A stretch of DNA of 41,194 nucleotides from Psychrobacter sp. FME13 (GTDB lineage: Bacteria > Pseudomonadota > Gammaproteobacteria > Pseudomonadales > Moraxellaceae): the NCBI RefSeq assembly GCF_014861395.1, contig NZ_RRYV01000016.1:1-41194 (forward strand). Reading direction: 5' to 3'. Under the pieces are notes generated by a model that was given only the letters and a program-made list of their open reading frames with translations, made no database searches and was not told the DNA's origin. Shown one piece after another: positions 32,747 through 41,187 of this stretch (its first letter is position 1; each line of letters opens with the position of its first letter). A program made the position numbers and the translations under genes.

Positions 32747-32849
32747 GATTATTGCTTTGTAAATTGCAGTGCGACTGATAGCATGTTTGTTAGTAACGAG
32801 TGATGTTCGTCATTTATTTTTTCCTATCCATTAAAGAGAGTAATCTTGC

Positions 32850-34061
32850 GTGAAATCAATTCTTTGGCAGCGTGTAACTGCTCCGTTCATTGAGCCTTAC
32901 GTTCGTTATCAATATGCAGATATTTTGCATGCCATACGCTTAGGTGTGGCGGTTATACTTGCTTTGCTAATTAATGCCCTTACTGGCTTTCCTCATGGAG
33001 AGTGGACAACCATCACTGTGTTTATCATTTTGGGATTGTTGCAGTATCAAGGTGCTATTTATACCAAAGCCAAAGAGCGAATATTGGGTACAATATTTGG
33101 TATCATCGCAGCTTTCGGTATTTTGTGGTTCAGTGATAGCGTGAATGCATGGGTATGGGTGTATTATGCGCTGATTGGTTTGGTCAGTAGTATTATTGGT
33201 TATTTAGCAGTTAGGAACCTCGGTTATACGGGATTGCTGACTGGTATCACTATGTTGATGATTATCTCAAATTTGGGCCAAAGTAATATGAGCCAAGATG
33301 GCATCTACCGCGCCCTAAATATTTTATTGGGTACAGGCGTTTCGGTAGCTGTGACACTCATTTTGCCGCTGAAGTCGACGTTGATGTGGCGATTTCTATT
33401 GAGCAGTAACCTCGATGCTTGTAGCAGTCTATATGCTGGTGTCGGCAAGCATATTGATACTCCTGATGAGATCAAAGATGCTTTGACCCAGCAGCAGAGC
33501 TCAAAGGTCTTTCCCGTTGAAGAAGTACCTGTCAACGAGGCACTAGTCGCAGAACTACAGCAAATTAATAAACGATTACTTGCTGTGCGGCCACATATCG
33601 CAGCGACGGCTAGTGAGTCAGGTATCGATAAACCAACGTTAGAAATCATTCAACGTACCCACCGTAATATTATCGGAACCATTGATTTATTGCTGAGTGC
33701 GGCACCTCGTTTGATAAATACTGATATCGATGACGATAATTATATTTTATTGGTACATTATCAGAATGAGCTGACGCAAGCCATGCATCATATGGCAGCG
33801 GTATTGCGTAGTCCAAGTGATGAGGTGTTTCGCCCTATTACTCGCATCGCAGTCTCGGAGTATCCAAGTGTGCAGAGTTTGGCATTTGAGTGGCAGGGAT
33901 ATTTTTGGTTAACTCAAACGTTACAGACGCAATTGCAGCAGATGAGTGATTTGCTACAGACTACCAAGCCACAATGGTATGCGGCATCTGGTCTTGGTTA
34001 TCAACGTCGTGAGCATCGTAGAATGAAAGAGCAGGGCGGTGAAGGGGATTTGGGTTTATAA
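32850..34061 (+). CDS. FUSC-family inner-membrane protein
   Basis: The 403-residue protein has a cluster of about six membrane spans in its first ~175 residues (for example AVILALLINALTGF, TITVFIILGLLQY, IFGIIAAFGILWF and ILLGTGVSVAVTLILPL). A largely helical cytosolic half follows. This layout and the HAIRLGVAVILALLI…GEWTTITVFII segment match FUSC proteins, which include the AaeB aromatic acid exporters and YccS. The substrate is unknown. Translation starts at GTG with AAAGAGAG upstream. The gene stands alone between two terminators. Confidence 0.75.
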   Translation: MKSILWQRVTAPFIEPYVRYQYADILHAIRLGVAVILALLINALTGFPHGEWTTITVFIILGLLQYQGAIYTKAKERILGTIFGIIAAFGILWFSDSVNAWVWVYYALIGLVSSIIGYLAVRNLGYTGLLTGITMLMIISNLGQSNMSQDGIYRALNILLGTGVSVAVTLILPLKSTLMWRFLLSSNLDACSSLYAGVGKHIDTPDEIKDALTQQQSSKVFPVEEVPVNEALVAELQQINKRLLAVRPHIAATASESGIDKPTLEIIQRTHRNIIGTIDLLLSAAPRLINTDIDDDNYILLVHYQNELTQAMHHMAAVLRSPSDEVFRPITRIAVSEYPSVQSLAFEWQGYFWLTQTLQTQLQQMSDLLQTTKPQWYAASGLGYQRREHRRMKEQGGEGDLGL

Positions 34062-34096
34062 AAAAACGCTGACTTTGGATAGTCAGCGTTTTTATT
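34062..34096. terminator. Bidirectional terminator between the FUSC gene and potD
   Basis: AAAAACGCTGACT (34062–34074) pairs with AGTCAGCGTTTTT (34081–34093) around a 6-nt loop, with T tracts on both strands. It serves the two convergent genes. Confidence 0.92.
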
Positions 34097-34149
34097 TTCT
34101 GGTTTTAACACGCTCTAGTTTTATCTTATGTTCGTAAAAAATGCAGCGA

Positions 34150-35271
34150 TTAACGTCCTGTTTTTAGCTTATCCCAATACTGCTGATATATTTGCAGTGC
34201 GTCATCGCCTACATCTTCTTGAAACTCTGCTTTCGCTAGTACTTCCTTAGAAGGATAGATAGTAGGATTGTTTTTCACGTCGTCTGGCATCATTTCACGT
34301 GCTGCAATATTTGGTGAGGCGTAACCGATTTCTTCGCTGACGATTTTTGAGTTTTCAGGGCGCAATAGATAGTCAATAAATTTGTGCGCTGCATCTACTT
34401 GCTTGGCGTTTTTTGGAATGACAAAGTTGTCCATCCATAAGATTGCCCCTTCGCTAGGGTACTTATAAACCAAGCTGGTGAGACCTTCATCATTGGCGAT
34501 TACTGCTTCGCCATTCCAGCTCATACCCACTGAGGTTTCACCTTCCATATATGGCATGCGTGTGGCGTCTGAGTTGAATGTCTTAACATTGGGCATTAAC
34601 GTCGTGAGCTTGTTATAAGCGGCTTCAATTTCATCGGGATTGCTGCTATTACCTGAGTAACCCAGGGTGAATAGCGCCATACCAAACACTTCTCGCACAT
34701 CATTGGTCAGCATGACTTGCCCTTTATACTTGGGATCCCATAGATCATTCCAACTATTAACTGTCGCAGGATCAACGCTATCTCCATTGATTGCTAGACC
34801 TGTGCTGCCCCACATATAAGGAATAGAGTATTTGTTTTCAGGATCTACTTTGGTATTAGTAAATGACGTATCCAAATTTTTAAAATTGCTCAATTTTGAT
34901 TTATCAATTTCTTGTAATAAGCCTTCATTAGCCATTTTTTCGACATAATAGGTCGATGGCACAGCAAGGTCGTACTGACTTGAGTCATCGAGTAGCTTGA
35001 GCTTGGCATACATGGCTTCATTAGAGTCAAACGTAGTGTAATTAACGGTAATGCCAGTCTCTTCTTCAAAACCATCCAGAATTTCTTGAGGCATATATTC
35101 TGACCAGTTGTATAGATTAAGCGTTACATCACTTGTAGTGGTACTGCTGTCAGCTGCGGTATTCTCAGAATTGCTGCAGCTGGCAAGCACCAAGCCGATA
35201 GCCGCTGCTAATAATGCTTTTGGTACTATATGGCCCGCACGAGTCGCAGGGCCTGATGGTAAATGGGTCAA
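34150..35271 (-). CDS. potD: Spermidine/putrescine-binding lipoprotein, PotD-like
   Basis: This is the periplasmic solute-binding protein of a polyamine ABC transporter. From memory it is closely colinear with E. coli PotD: LYNWSEYMPQEILDGFEEETG, DLAVPSTYYVEKM, IPYMWGSTGLAING, DVREVFGMAL, GMSWNGEAV, ILWMDNFVIP and IGYASPNIAAREMM. The signal peptide carries a lipobox LASC (Cys at residue 32), so the product is a lipoprotein. I chose the TTG at 35,271 because GGAGA lies 5–6 nt upstream. The frame also extends 20 codons further, into the end of a MITE-like element. No potA, potB or potC lies in the window, so it is an orphan here. Confidence 0.9.
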   Translation of the reverse strand: MTHLPSGPATRAGHIVPKALLAAAIGLVLASCSNSENTAADSSTTTSDVTLNLYNWSEYMPQEILDGFEEETGITVNYTTFDSNEAMYAKLKLLDDSSQYDLAVPSTYYVEKMANEGLLQEIDKSKLSNFKNLDTSFTNTKVDPENKYSIPYMWGSTGLAINGDSVDPATVNSWNDLWDPKYKGQVMLTNDVREVFGMALFTLGYSGNSSNPDEIEAAYNKLTTLMPNVKTFNSDATRMPYMEGETSVGMSWNGEAVIANDEGLTSLVYKYPSEGAILWMDNFVIPKNAKQVDAAHKFIDYLLRPENSKIVSEEIGYASPNIAAREMMPDDVKNNPTIYPSKEVLAKAEFQEDVGDDALQIYQQYWDKLKTGR

Positions 35272-35315
35272 AACAATTCTCCAAAATAAAAACGATACAA
35301 ATAAGTGAAAACTAC

Positions 35316-35489
35316 TAGGGCGTGTCCTCAATTCAATCGATAGCCATCTAAATGGGTTAAAAATGGCTAAATCTTGCCAAACGGCGTCAAATAGCTGACT
35401 AATATCTCGATATTATCTGCGCTATTTTCCTTGTTTGACTACAATTTATCTCATTTTTATCACCATTTTTAAAATGAGGACACACCCTA
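35316..35489. mobile_element. MITE-like element with terminal inverted repeats and TA flanks
   Basis: The left end GGGCGTGTCCTCAATT (35318–35333) and the right end AAATGAGGACACACCC (35472–35487) are inverted repeats with two mismatches over 16 bases. A TA dinucleotide lies outside each end (35316–35317 and 35488–35489), as in target duplications made by IS630/Tc1-type transposases. The 170-bp body has no coding capacity and contains small hairpins (AGCCAT/ATGGCT; CTCATTTT/AAAATGAG). It is therefore a non-autonomous element, inserted 46 bp before the potD start. Confidence 0.75.
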
Positions 35490-35924
35490 AATGCTAGTGA
35501 ATATAAACAGTTACACCATTATGGCTATTTGTTTCAGTGATTTAAAGGGGATATTGAGACAATCGTTAAGAATGGTGGTTATGATAGACTGATTTTCTGT
35601 TAAAAAGACAGCTTTTATATGAGATATCGTCGATCCACTATAAAATAAATACAGCGATACTGGGTGCATTTTGCGTAGCCTCTGTCTGCGCAGGCACAGC
35701 AAGCAAGGAAAATGTATACCAGTATTGCATGGTTACATTTGTATCTGTTTTATTTAGGACTGACTATATAGTATGAGTCTTTGTCAGCTTAGGGGCACTA
35801 GGTAATCATGCTATGATGAATGCGAAGCTATGATAACTGTGTCATATGATTCTTATCATGGCGCTTATATGATGAATAGGATAGGTGAGTTTAACCATAA
35901 CACAATAATAAAGGATACAACATC
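35490..35924. promoter_or_regulatory. Upstream region of the SDR gene with repeated GCTATGAT
   Basis: This 435-bp stretch between the MITE and the SDR gene has no supported gene. Near the SDR gene, GCTATGAT occurs twice in direct orientation (35810–35817 and 35827–35834) 17 bp apart. ATGATAA/TTATCAT (35830–35836 and 35853–35859) forms an inverted repeat. These could be operator sites. No clear promoter is visible. Confidence 0.35.
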
Positions 35925-36722
35925 ATGACTCAAAGCTACCCAATACCACCAATGCTTCTCAAGGATAAAGTTGCTATTGTCACAGGTGCCAGTCGTGGTC
36001 TCGGCGCACAAATAGCCAGACAGATGGCAGCTGCAGGGGCTAGTGTGTGCGTCAATTACCTGAACAGTAAGGAGGCTGCCGAGGCAGTGGTAGAAGATAT
36101 TAAAGCGACAGGTGGGCAAGCATTTGCTTATCAAGGAGATGTGACTGATACAATCCAGATGCAAGCAATGGCAGCAGCAGTGATCAAATATTTTGGTGGC
36201 ATTGATATATTGGTCAACAACGCTTTACCTAATTATCAGTTCAATCCAAGTGCTGCGTACACCAGTATCGAAACCGTAAAGTGGTCCCACTTCTCGCAGC
36301 AAATGGATGGCATCGTGAAGGGTGCGGTTAACACAGTACAAGCGGTGTTGCCACAGATGAAATTACAGAAAATGGGCAAGATTATCAATATCTCGACCAA
36401 TCTTGTCTACAACCCAGTGGTCACTTATTACGACTATACCACTGCCAAATCTGCGCTGATTGGGCTGACGCGCAACTTGGCAAGCGAGCTAGGACAGTAC
36501 GGTATTCGGGTAAACCTGCTGGCAGGTGGCCTATTGAAAACTACAGATGCGAGCAGCTTAACGACTGAGGAGGTGTTCGATTATATCGCTACGACGACAC
36601 CGTTACGTCAAGCGACCTCAGTGGCCGACTTTGCCAATTCTGTACTACTAATGGCATCTGACTTGAGTGCTGCTATTACTGGACAGTCTATCGCGGTCGA
36701 TGGCGGTTTGACGATGCCTTGA
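35925..36722 (+). CDS. SDR-family oxidoreductase, FabG-like
   Basis: The 265-residue protein is a classical short-chain dehydrogenase/reductase. The cofactor motif is TGASRGLG (residues 20–27), the NNA motif is at 98–100, and the catalytic residues are S157, Y171 and K175 (YTTAK). The C-terminus ends with GQSIAVDGGLTMP. R24 in the glycine-rich loop suggests NADP(H) preference. It resembles 3-oxoacyl-ACP reductases, but a lone FabG-like gene outside a fab cluster can act on many carbonyl substrates, so the substrate is unassigned. AAGGA lies 10 nt before the ATG. It stands alone between divergent potD and the downstream transporter gene. Confidence 0.85.
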   Translation: MTQSYPIPPMLLKDKVAIVTGASRGLGAQIARQMAAAGASVCVNYLNSKEAAEAVVEDIKATGGQAFAYQGDVTDTIQMQAMAAAVIKYFGGIDILVNNALPNYQFNPSAAYTSIETVKWSHFSQQMDGIVKGAVNTVQAVLPQMKLQKMGKIINISTNLVYNPVVTYYDYTTAKSALIGLTRNLASELGQYGIRVNLLAGGLLKTTDASSLTTEEVFDYIATTTPLRQATSVADFANSVLLMASDLSAAITGQSIAVDGGLTMP

Positions 36723-37192
36723 TAGACTTATTTAGTGCTTTTTAGTGAATAGCTGACGGTGTGAGCATCATAAAAATAACGATAGATAGCAGTGGTACTA
36801 ATTCTTATCACGGTAAGGTTTTATAACCTTGGCGGCTGGGTTTATGTCTAGGTAGCAGATAGGCGCTAAGAGTTTGTATACTGTGCAAGCGGGCTCACTT
36901 TTCATTGTGCAGAATAGGACATCATGCTTATTTAGTTCTCACGTATTATTGATTGGCGACAGATTGGATGTATTCCGATTTGTTGCTTTTTTTATGTTTG
37001 GCAGTTCATTTTTAGGTACTTATTTTAGGCACCTGTGATTTATAAGTTGCATATAGTTACAAACTTTTTGTTTGGTCATACAAAAACATTTGTCTCTAAT
37101 TATCAACTATGTTTCAATTTCATTCTTTTATCAATTTCTTATATAGCTTAAGTGCATTCACTGTGCTTAAGTGCTGATTGGAGTAATGGGTT
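36723..37192 (+). other. Gap before the AbgT-family gene
   Basis: There is no gene in these 470 bp. AAGGTT/AACCTT (36815–36820 and 36825–36830) forms a short hairpin about 90 nt after the SDR gene but lacks a T tract. No confident promoter is seen. Confidence 0.4.
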
Positions 37193-38812
37193 ATGCAAGG
37201 AAGTAATTCGCCAAATGGCAGTCCGCCACACAATGATTTTGATGCAACAGAGAAAAACTCTCGCATGCAGCGGTTTTTAAAAGGCGTCGAGTGGCTCGGT
37301 AATTTATTGCCGCATCCGGTTATTTTATTCGTTTGGATGTCTGTGCTGTTGTTGGTGCTCTCAGCTGTCATGTCATACTTTGGCGTGTCAGTGATCGACC
37401 CAAGGCCAGAGGGCGCAAGCGGACGTAGCGCTGATGGGATGATCGAAGTCGTCAACTTATTGAACGGTGAAGGCTTGGCTCGTATCGTCGAAAATCTTGT
37501 GACCAACTTTACCGGTTTTGTGCCGCTAGGTACGGTGCTAGTAGCGTTGTTAGGTGTTGGTATCGCTGAACACTCTGGCATGATATCAGCTGCGCTGCGA
37601 GGTCTGGTCATGAATGCTCCTAAAAAGATGGTCACCTTTACCATCGTGTTCGCAGGCATCATGTCAAACACTGCAGCTGAGCTCGGTTACGTGGTACTGA
37701 TACCACTGGCAGCGGTGATTTTTCACTCGCTAGGTAGACATCCTTTAGCAGGTTTAGCGGCGGCATTTGCCGGAGTGTCTGGTGGTTATAGCGCTAATTT
37801 GCTACTAGGGACGGTCGATCCTCTGTTATCAGGAATTACCCAAGAAGCGGCTCGTATCATTGATCCGGCTTATACTGTTGGAGCAGAGGCCAACTGGTAC
37901 TTTATGATCGCCAGTACCTTTTTGATCAGTGGTCTGGGTTATTTTGTCACGGAAAAAATCGTTGAGCCAAGCTTGGGGGAGTATAACCCTAAAGATGCTG
38001 ATGATGCCTCTGTGCTAGAGACGCAAATCGAAAAAGTATCAACGCTTGAGAAAAAAGGTTTACTGTGGGCAGGTATCAGCATGTTGATATTTTGCTTATT
38101 GCTGGCGTGGACAGTAGTGCCTGCTGATGGCATCTTGCGTAATGCAGAGACAGGCCTAGTATCAGGGTCGCCATTTTTAAAAGGCATTGTGGTCTTTATT
38201 TTTGTATTCTTTGCGCTCCCAGGTTATATCTACGGTAAGATCACTGGTAGCATCAAGAGCAATCAAGATATCGTTGATGCTATGAGCAACGCCATGAGCT
38301 CGTTAAGTATTTATATCGTATTAGTATTTTTTGCTGCACAGTTTACCGCGTTCTTTAAGTGGTCAAACTTGGGCTCAGTAATGGCCGTATCTGGCGCGAC
38401 TTTTTTGAGCGATATTGGTCTCACAGGTCCTTTACTATTGATTGGTTTTATCCTCATTTGTGGTTTGGTCAACCTAATGCTAGGCTCAGCGTCTGCACAG
38501 TGGGCAGTGACTGCGCCGATATTCGTACCGATGCTGATGCTAACGGGTTATGCGCCTGAGATGATACAAGCTGCTTATCGCATTGGCGATTCGACGACCA
38601 ATATCATCACCCCGATGTTGGGCTATTTTGGTCTTATTCTGGCAGTGGCAATGCGCTATAAAAAAGACACAGGTGTCGGTACATTGATGGCGATGATGCT
38701 ACCATACTCGATGGCATTTTTGATTGGTTGGACAATCTTGTTCTCTGTGTGGGTATTTGTACTTGGTTTGCCAGTGGGCCCAGGGTCAGAGACTTTTTAT
38801 CCAGCGCAATAA
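37193..38812 (+). CDS. AbgT-family transporter (p-aminobenzoyl-glutamate transporter-like)
   Basis: The 539-residue protein is an inner-membrane transporter with about eleven hydrophobic segments and a short hydrophilic N-terminus. Family-like segments include GWLGNLLPHPVILFVWMSVLLL-type sequence near the start (residues ~33–55), NAPKKMVTFTIVFAGIMSNTAAELGYVVLIPL (~141–172), SANLLLGTVDPLL (~200–212), and a C-terminal YRIGDSTTNIITPMLGYFGLIL. AbgT members import p-aminobenzoyl-glutamate or export sulfonamides by ion coupling. No abgA/abgB hydrolase genes lie nearby, so the substrate is open. The start is the ATG at 37,193; a GGAG lies 11 nt upstream. Confidence 0.88.
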   Translation: MQGSNSPNGSPPHNDFDATEKNSRMQRFLKGVEWLGNLLPHPVILFVWMSVLLLVLSAVMSYFGVSVIDPRPEGASGRSADGMIEVVNLLNGEGLARIVENLVTNFTGFVPLGTVLVALLGVGIAEHSGMISAALRGLVMNAPKKMVTFTIVFAGIMSNTAAELGYVVLIPLAAVIFHSLGRHPLAGLAAAFAGVSGGYSANLLLGTVDPLLSGITQEAARIIDPAYTVGAEANWYFMIASTFLISGLGYFVTEKIVEPSLGEYNPKDADDASVLETQIEKVSTLEKKGLLWAGISMLIFCLLLAWTVVPADGILRNAETGLVSGSPFLKGIVVFIFVFFALPGYIYGKITGSIKSNQDIVDAMSNAMSSLSIYIVLVFFAAQFTAFFKWSNLGSVMAVSGATFLSDIGLTGPLLLIGFILICGLVNLMLGSASAQWAVTAPIFVPMLMLTGYAPEMIQAAYRIGDSTTNIITPMLGYFGLILAVAMRYKKDTGVGTLMAMMLPYSMAFLIGWTILFSVWVFVLGLPVGPGSETFYPAQ

Positions 38813-38845
38813 ATGGTTAAGTAGTTGTAAAAAATATGCCAATCA

Positions 38846-38884
38846 AAAAAAGCCCTTACTAGTGATCTAGTGAGGGCTTTTTTC
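38846..38884. terminator. Bidirectional terminator between the AbgT-family and HAD genes
   Basis: AGCCCTTACTAG (38851–38862) pairs with CTAGTGAGGGCT (38867–38878) with one T-G wobble and a 4-nt loop. It is flanked by an A run and a T run, so it can act in both directions. Confidence 0.92.
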
Positions 38885-38920
38885 AAATGAGTGCAAATGG
38901 CTTCGCTTGTATTGCTATTC

Positions 38921-39757
38921 TTATGATGTGGTTTTTAACTGATTGAGTACTGTCTGTAAGCCATACTCCTCAATCGTACCAGTGACAAAATCAGCTCGTG
39001 CTATCAGTGCAGGCTGCGAATCGCCCATCGCCACAGCAAACCCAACTAAGTCGAACATTTCTAAATCATTCATTCCGTCACCGAATGCCATACACTCGCT
39101 TGCATCTACATCGTAGTATTTACATACGTCTATGATACCGCGCGCTTTGGATGCTTCTATCGGCAAGATATCTGCGCCAATCTGATGCCAATGCACCAGT
39201 TTTAAATCGTATTTTGCAAAGTCAATATCTTGCATTTTGTCTTCTTGATCATTGAAGAAAACAGAGCATTGATAAACGGTGTTGGACTTGTGGTACTCGG
39301 GATCAACGATAGAGTTGGGCGTGATTGCATTAAACTCACGCAGACGTTCGTTTTCACCTGACCAAGCAATATGAGTGGCTGAGTCAAACTTGTGAATAAA
39401 TTCGCTCTGCATACATAGGCTTTTAATTTTTGCGGTTTGTTCTACAGACAATGGATAGTGGCTGATTCTGCCGTTATTATCGAAGCTATATTGGCCATTC
39501 ATACAAATAATAGCGTCCAATACATTGGCTTCCAACAACGCAAGGATATCGTTTGGTAAGATGGCTTTAGAGCGTCCCGTTGATATCACCAGCTTGATAT
39601 TACTCTCAGCAAGCTGCTCAAGCGTTGCCTGATTGTGTTTAGCGATAATACCGTTACGGCTGAGGGTATCATCAATATCAAAAAATATGATTTTAGGCGT
39701 AGGTATGGGTATGTTTTGAGCCATCGCCTTCGTGGCGGTTTTGTCTTCAACAAACAT
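38921..39757 (-). CDS. Cof-type HAD-IIB phosphatase
   Basis: The 278-residue cytosolic protein belongs to the haloacid dehalogenase superfamily. Motif I is FFDIDDTLSRNG (about residues 24–35), motif II is STGR (about 59–62), and motif IV is AFGDGMNDLEMF (about 224–235). Between motifs II and III lies a long alpha/beta cap typical of subclass IIB (Cof-like) enzymes, which dephosphorylate sugar phosphates, nucleotides or flavin/PLP compounds. The substrate is not predictable. AGGA lies 6 nt before the ATG. A second Met at residue 12 is a possible alternative start. Confidence 0.9.
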   Translation of the reverse strand: MFVEDKTATKAMAQNIPIPTPKIIFFDIDDTLSRNGIIAKHNQATLEQLAESNIKLVISTGRSKAILPNDILALLEANVLDAIICMNGQYSFDNNGRISHYPLSVEQTAKIKSLCMQSEFIHKFDSATHIAWSGENERLREFNAITPNSIVDPEYHKSNTVYQCSVFFNDQEDKMQDIDFAKYDLKLVHWHQIGADILPIEASKARGIIDVCKYYDVDASECMAFGDGMNDLEMFDLVGFAVAMGDSQPALIARADFVTGTIEEYGLQTVLNQLKTTS

Positions 39758-40058
39758 GACTGTCCTATTATTATTTATTTATAAATTCGAATACTACTAT
39801 AACAGCGTTTATGAAATACATGGCGATAGCGTAACTTATCAATAGCTATTTTAGCTTACTAGGCTGAGATGGTTCTCTTTTCTAAATATTATCTCTTTTT
39901 AATTCAACCGATTAACAAAACTCTCTAAAAGATACAATCAACTTAACAATGCTCATGTATTATAAAGTTATTATTAATTAATGTTTATGAGTTTTATTTT
40001 CTATTGAAAACGATGTTTCCTATCTACGCTAATATACCAATTGCCTAAAGGAATAATT
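39758..40058. other. AT-rich divergent intergenic region
   Basis: This 301-bp region separates the divergent HAD and PEBP-like genes. TAATAT (40031–40036) may be a -10 box of the plus-strand gene, but the nearest TTGAAA is about 20 bp upstream, longer than usual. No gene is visible. Confidence 0.4.
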
Positions 40059-40565
40059 ATGAAAGTTTTTACCTTAAAAAAAGTGGTTGCTCTAAGTGCA
40101 TTGGCTTTATCTGCCAGTGCCTTTGCGATGGATGTAGAGTTTAACGATGAGATGTGGGATGCTGACAGCATACCTGAGGGACAACAGTGTCTAGACTACG
40201 GTGGTAAAAGTCCTGCTACACCAGGCATGACTGTCTCAAATATTCCTGATGGTGCGGATAGCCTAGTATTTGTCTATAACGATGTGAGCAATAAACGCAT
40301 GCAAAAAGGTGGCCATGGCATCGTCAGCTATGCATTGTCAGATGGTCAAACCACAGCCGAGGTGCCACGCGTGTTTGGGCATACTTATGAAGTGCCAGTT
40401 GGTGTAGAGATGGTGGCTGAATATCGTAGCCGTAATGGCGATGTCCGCGGTGCATATAAGCCACCATGTTCAGGCGGAAAAGATCATCTGTACACGATAG
40501 ATGTACAGTCATGGCAGGGCGATATGATGACAGCTGAGACGACAGTTGAAATGGGTCGTTATTGA
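40059..40565 (+). CDS. Exported small PEBP/YbcL-like protein
   Basis: The 168-residue precursor has a clear Sec signal peptide (basic KVFTLKK, then a hydrophobic core ending SAFA, cleavage before MDVEF). The mature part has the order of motifs seen in phosphatidylethanolamine-binding proteins of the YbhB/YbcL type: GGKSPATPGMTVSNIPDGADSL, then a GGHGIVSYAL strand, and a C-terminal GAYKPPCSGGKDHLYTID resembling the family's PPC…G.H.Y signature. The usual DPDAP motif is not conserved. Two cysteines may form a disulphide. The start is the ATG at 40,059 preceded by AAAGGAA; a TTG 18 bases upstream lies before that site. Function is unknown. Confidence 0.6.
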   Translation: MKVFTLKKVVALSALALSASAFAMDVEFNDEMWDADSIPEGQQCLDYGGKSPATPGMTVSNIPDGADSLVFVYNDVSNKRMQKGGHGIVSYALSDGQTTAEVPRVFGHTYEVPVGVEMVAEYRSRNGDVRGAYKPPCSGGKDHLYTIDVQSWQGDMMTAETTVEMGRY

Positions 40566-40591
40566 TCTATCAGCGGCTGTAAGTAGCACAC

Positions 40592-40629
40592 AAAAAAGCC
40601 GTCTATAAGTGTGTATAGGCGGCTTTTTT
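40592..40629 (+). terminator. Terminator after the PEBP-like gene
   Basis: A 16-bp stem (40592–40607 with 40614–40629) has one G-T wobble and a 6-nt loop, with an A run on the left and a T run on the right. Confidence 0.92.
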
Positions 40630-40686
40630 GCGAGAGTAGATTGCGTATGTTGGCAAAAGTGTTTGTTTTAGTATTTAGTGAAGAGT

Positions 40687-41141
40687 ATAGTCAGATGACC
40701 ACAAAAATGTTATAAAATAAATCAACTAAACGATTACCACTATAAACAACTATGACTTACTCCCTAGATTACCGCAAACAAGTTCTTAAAAGCTTAGATG
40801 AGGGCATGACCTTTGCCGAAGCTGCTGTTTTCTATGATATCAGTCCAACGACCATACAGAAGTGGAAAAAGCGTCTTCACAGTAAAACCACTCGAGACAT
40901 CACTCCCTACAAAATAGAGGATGAAGCCTTAGCTCAAGACGTCAAAGACCACCCTGACGATTATCATTATGAGCGAGCCCAGCGTTTTAATTGCAGTCCA
41001 ACAGGCATTAGTAAAGCCTTAAAACGTATTGGTATTAGCAAAAAAAAAGACACTTGAGCATCCCAAATCTTGTCCACTAAAGCGGGCTCACTACCTAAAA
41101 AAACTTAACCACTACATCGCTCAAGGCTTTGCTATTGTCTA
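40687..41141 (+). mobile_element. IS630-type insertion sequence, left part
   Basis: The left end is placed at TATAGTCAG (40687–40695), 65 bp before the transposase start, a normal distance for this family. The element encodes the N-terminal transposase part and continues in another frame until about 41,139. The homology then stops at a TA where a second copy of TATAGTCAG begins. The right end is not in the window. Confidence 0.6.
40752..41057 (+). CDS. IS630-family transposase, N-terminal (orfA) part
   Basis: The 101-residue product is the DNA-binding half of an IS630-type transposase. A helix-turn-helix spans DYRKQVLKSLDEGMTFAEAA and FYDISPTTIQKWKKRL (about residues 6–43), and a second helical unit (about 56–98) ends at ALKRIGISKKK. 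The frame runs into a stop just after a run of nine A residues (41,040–41,048). The catalytic DDE half would be encoded in another frame downstream, but only its beginning is present. Confidence 0.85.
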   Translation: MTYSLDYRKQVLKSLDEGMTFAEAAVFYDISPTTIQKWKKRLHSKTTRDITPYKIEDEALAQDVKDHPDDYHYERAQRFNCSPTGISKALKRIGISKKKDT

Positions 41142-41187
41142 TAGTCAGCTCAAAATAAAATTGTTATGGTTAGGGCAAACATCATAA
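41047..41187 (+). pseudogene. Truncated start of IS630 transposase catalytic half (orfB)
   Basis: In the +1 frame relative to orfA, after the A9 run, the translation reads KTLEHPKSCPLKRAHYLKKL and then reaches GFAIVY. From family knowledge this should continue IDESGF with the first catalytic Asp. Instead it changes to unrelated residues and stops at 41,185–41,187. The break coincides with TATAGTCAG at 41,140, so an insertion of another element is the likely cause. Confidence 0.65.

Noticed and set aside
35272-35331. N-terminal extension of PotD into the MITE
   Set aside because: It would place a 52-residue segment before the lipobox and start inside the transposon end; the TTG at 35,271 with GGAGA is better.
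35660-35720. GCGTAGCCTCTGTCTGCGCAGGC stretch as a dispersed repeat
   Set aside because: It looks unlike the surrounding AT-rich DNA, but there is only one copy in the window and it cannot be shown to be repetitive without a genome search.
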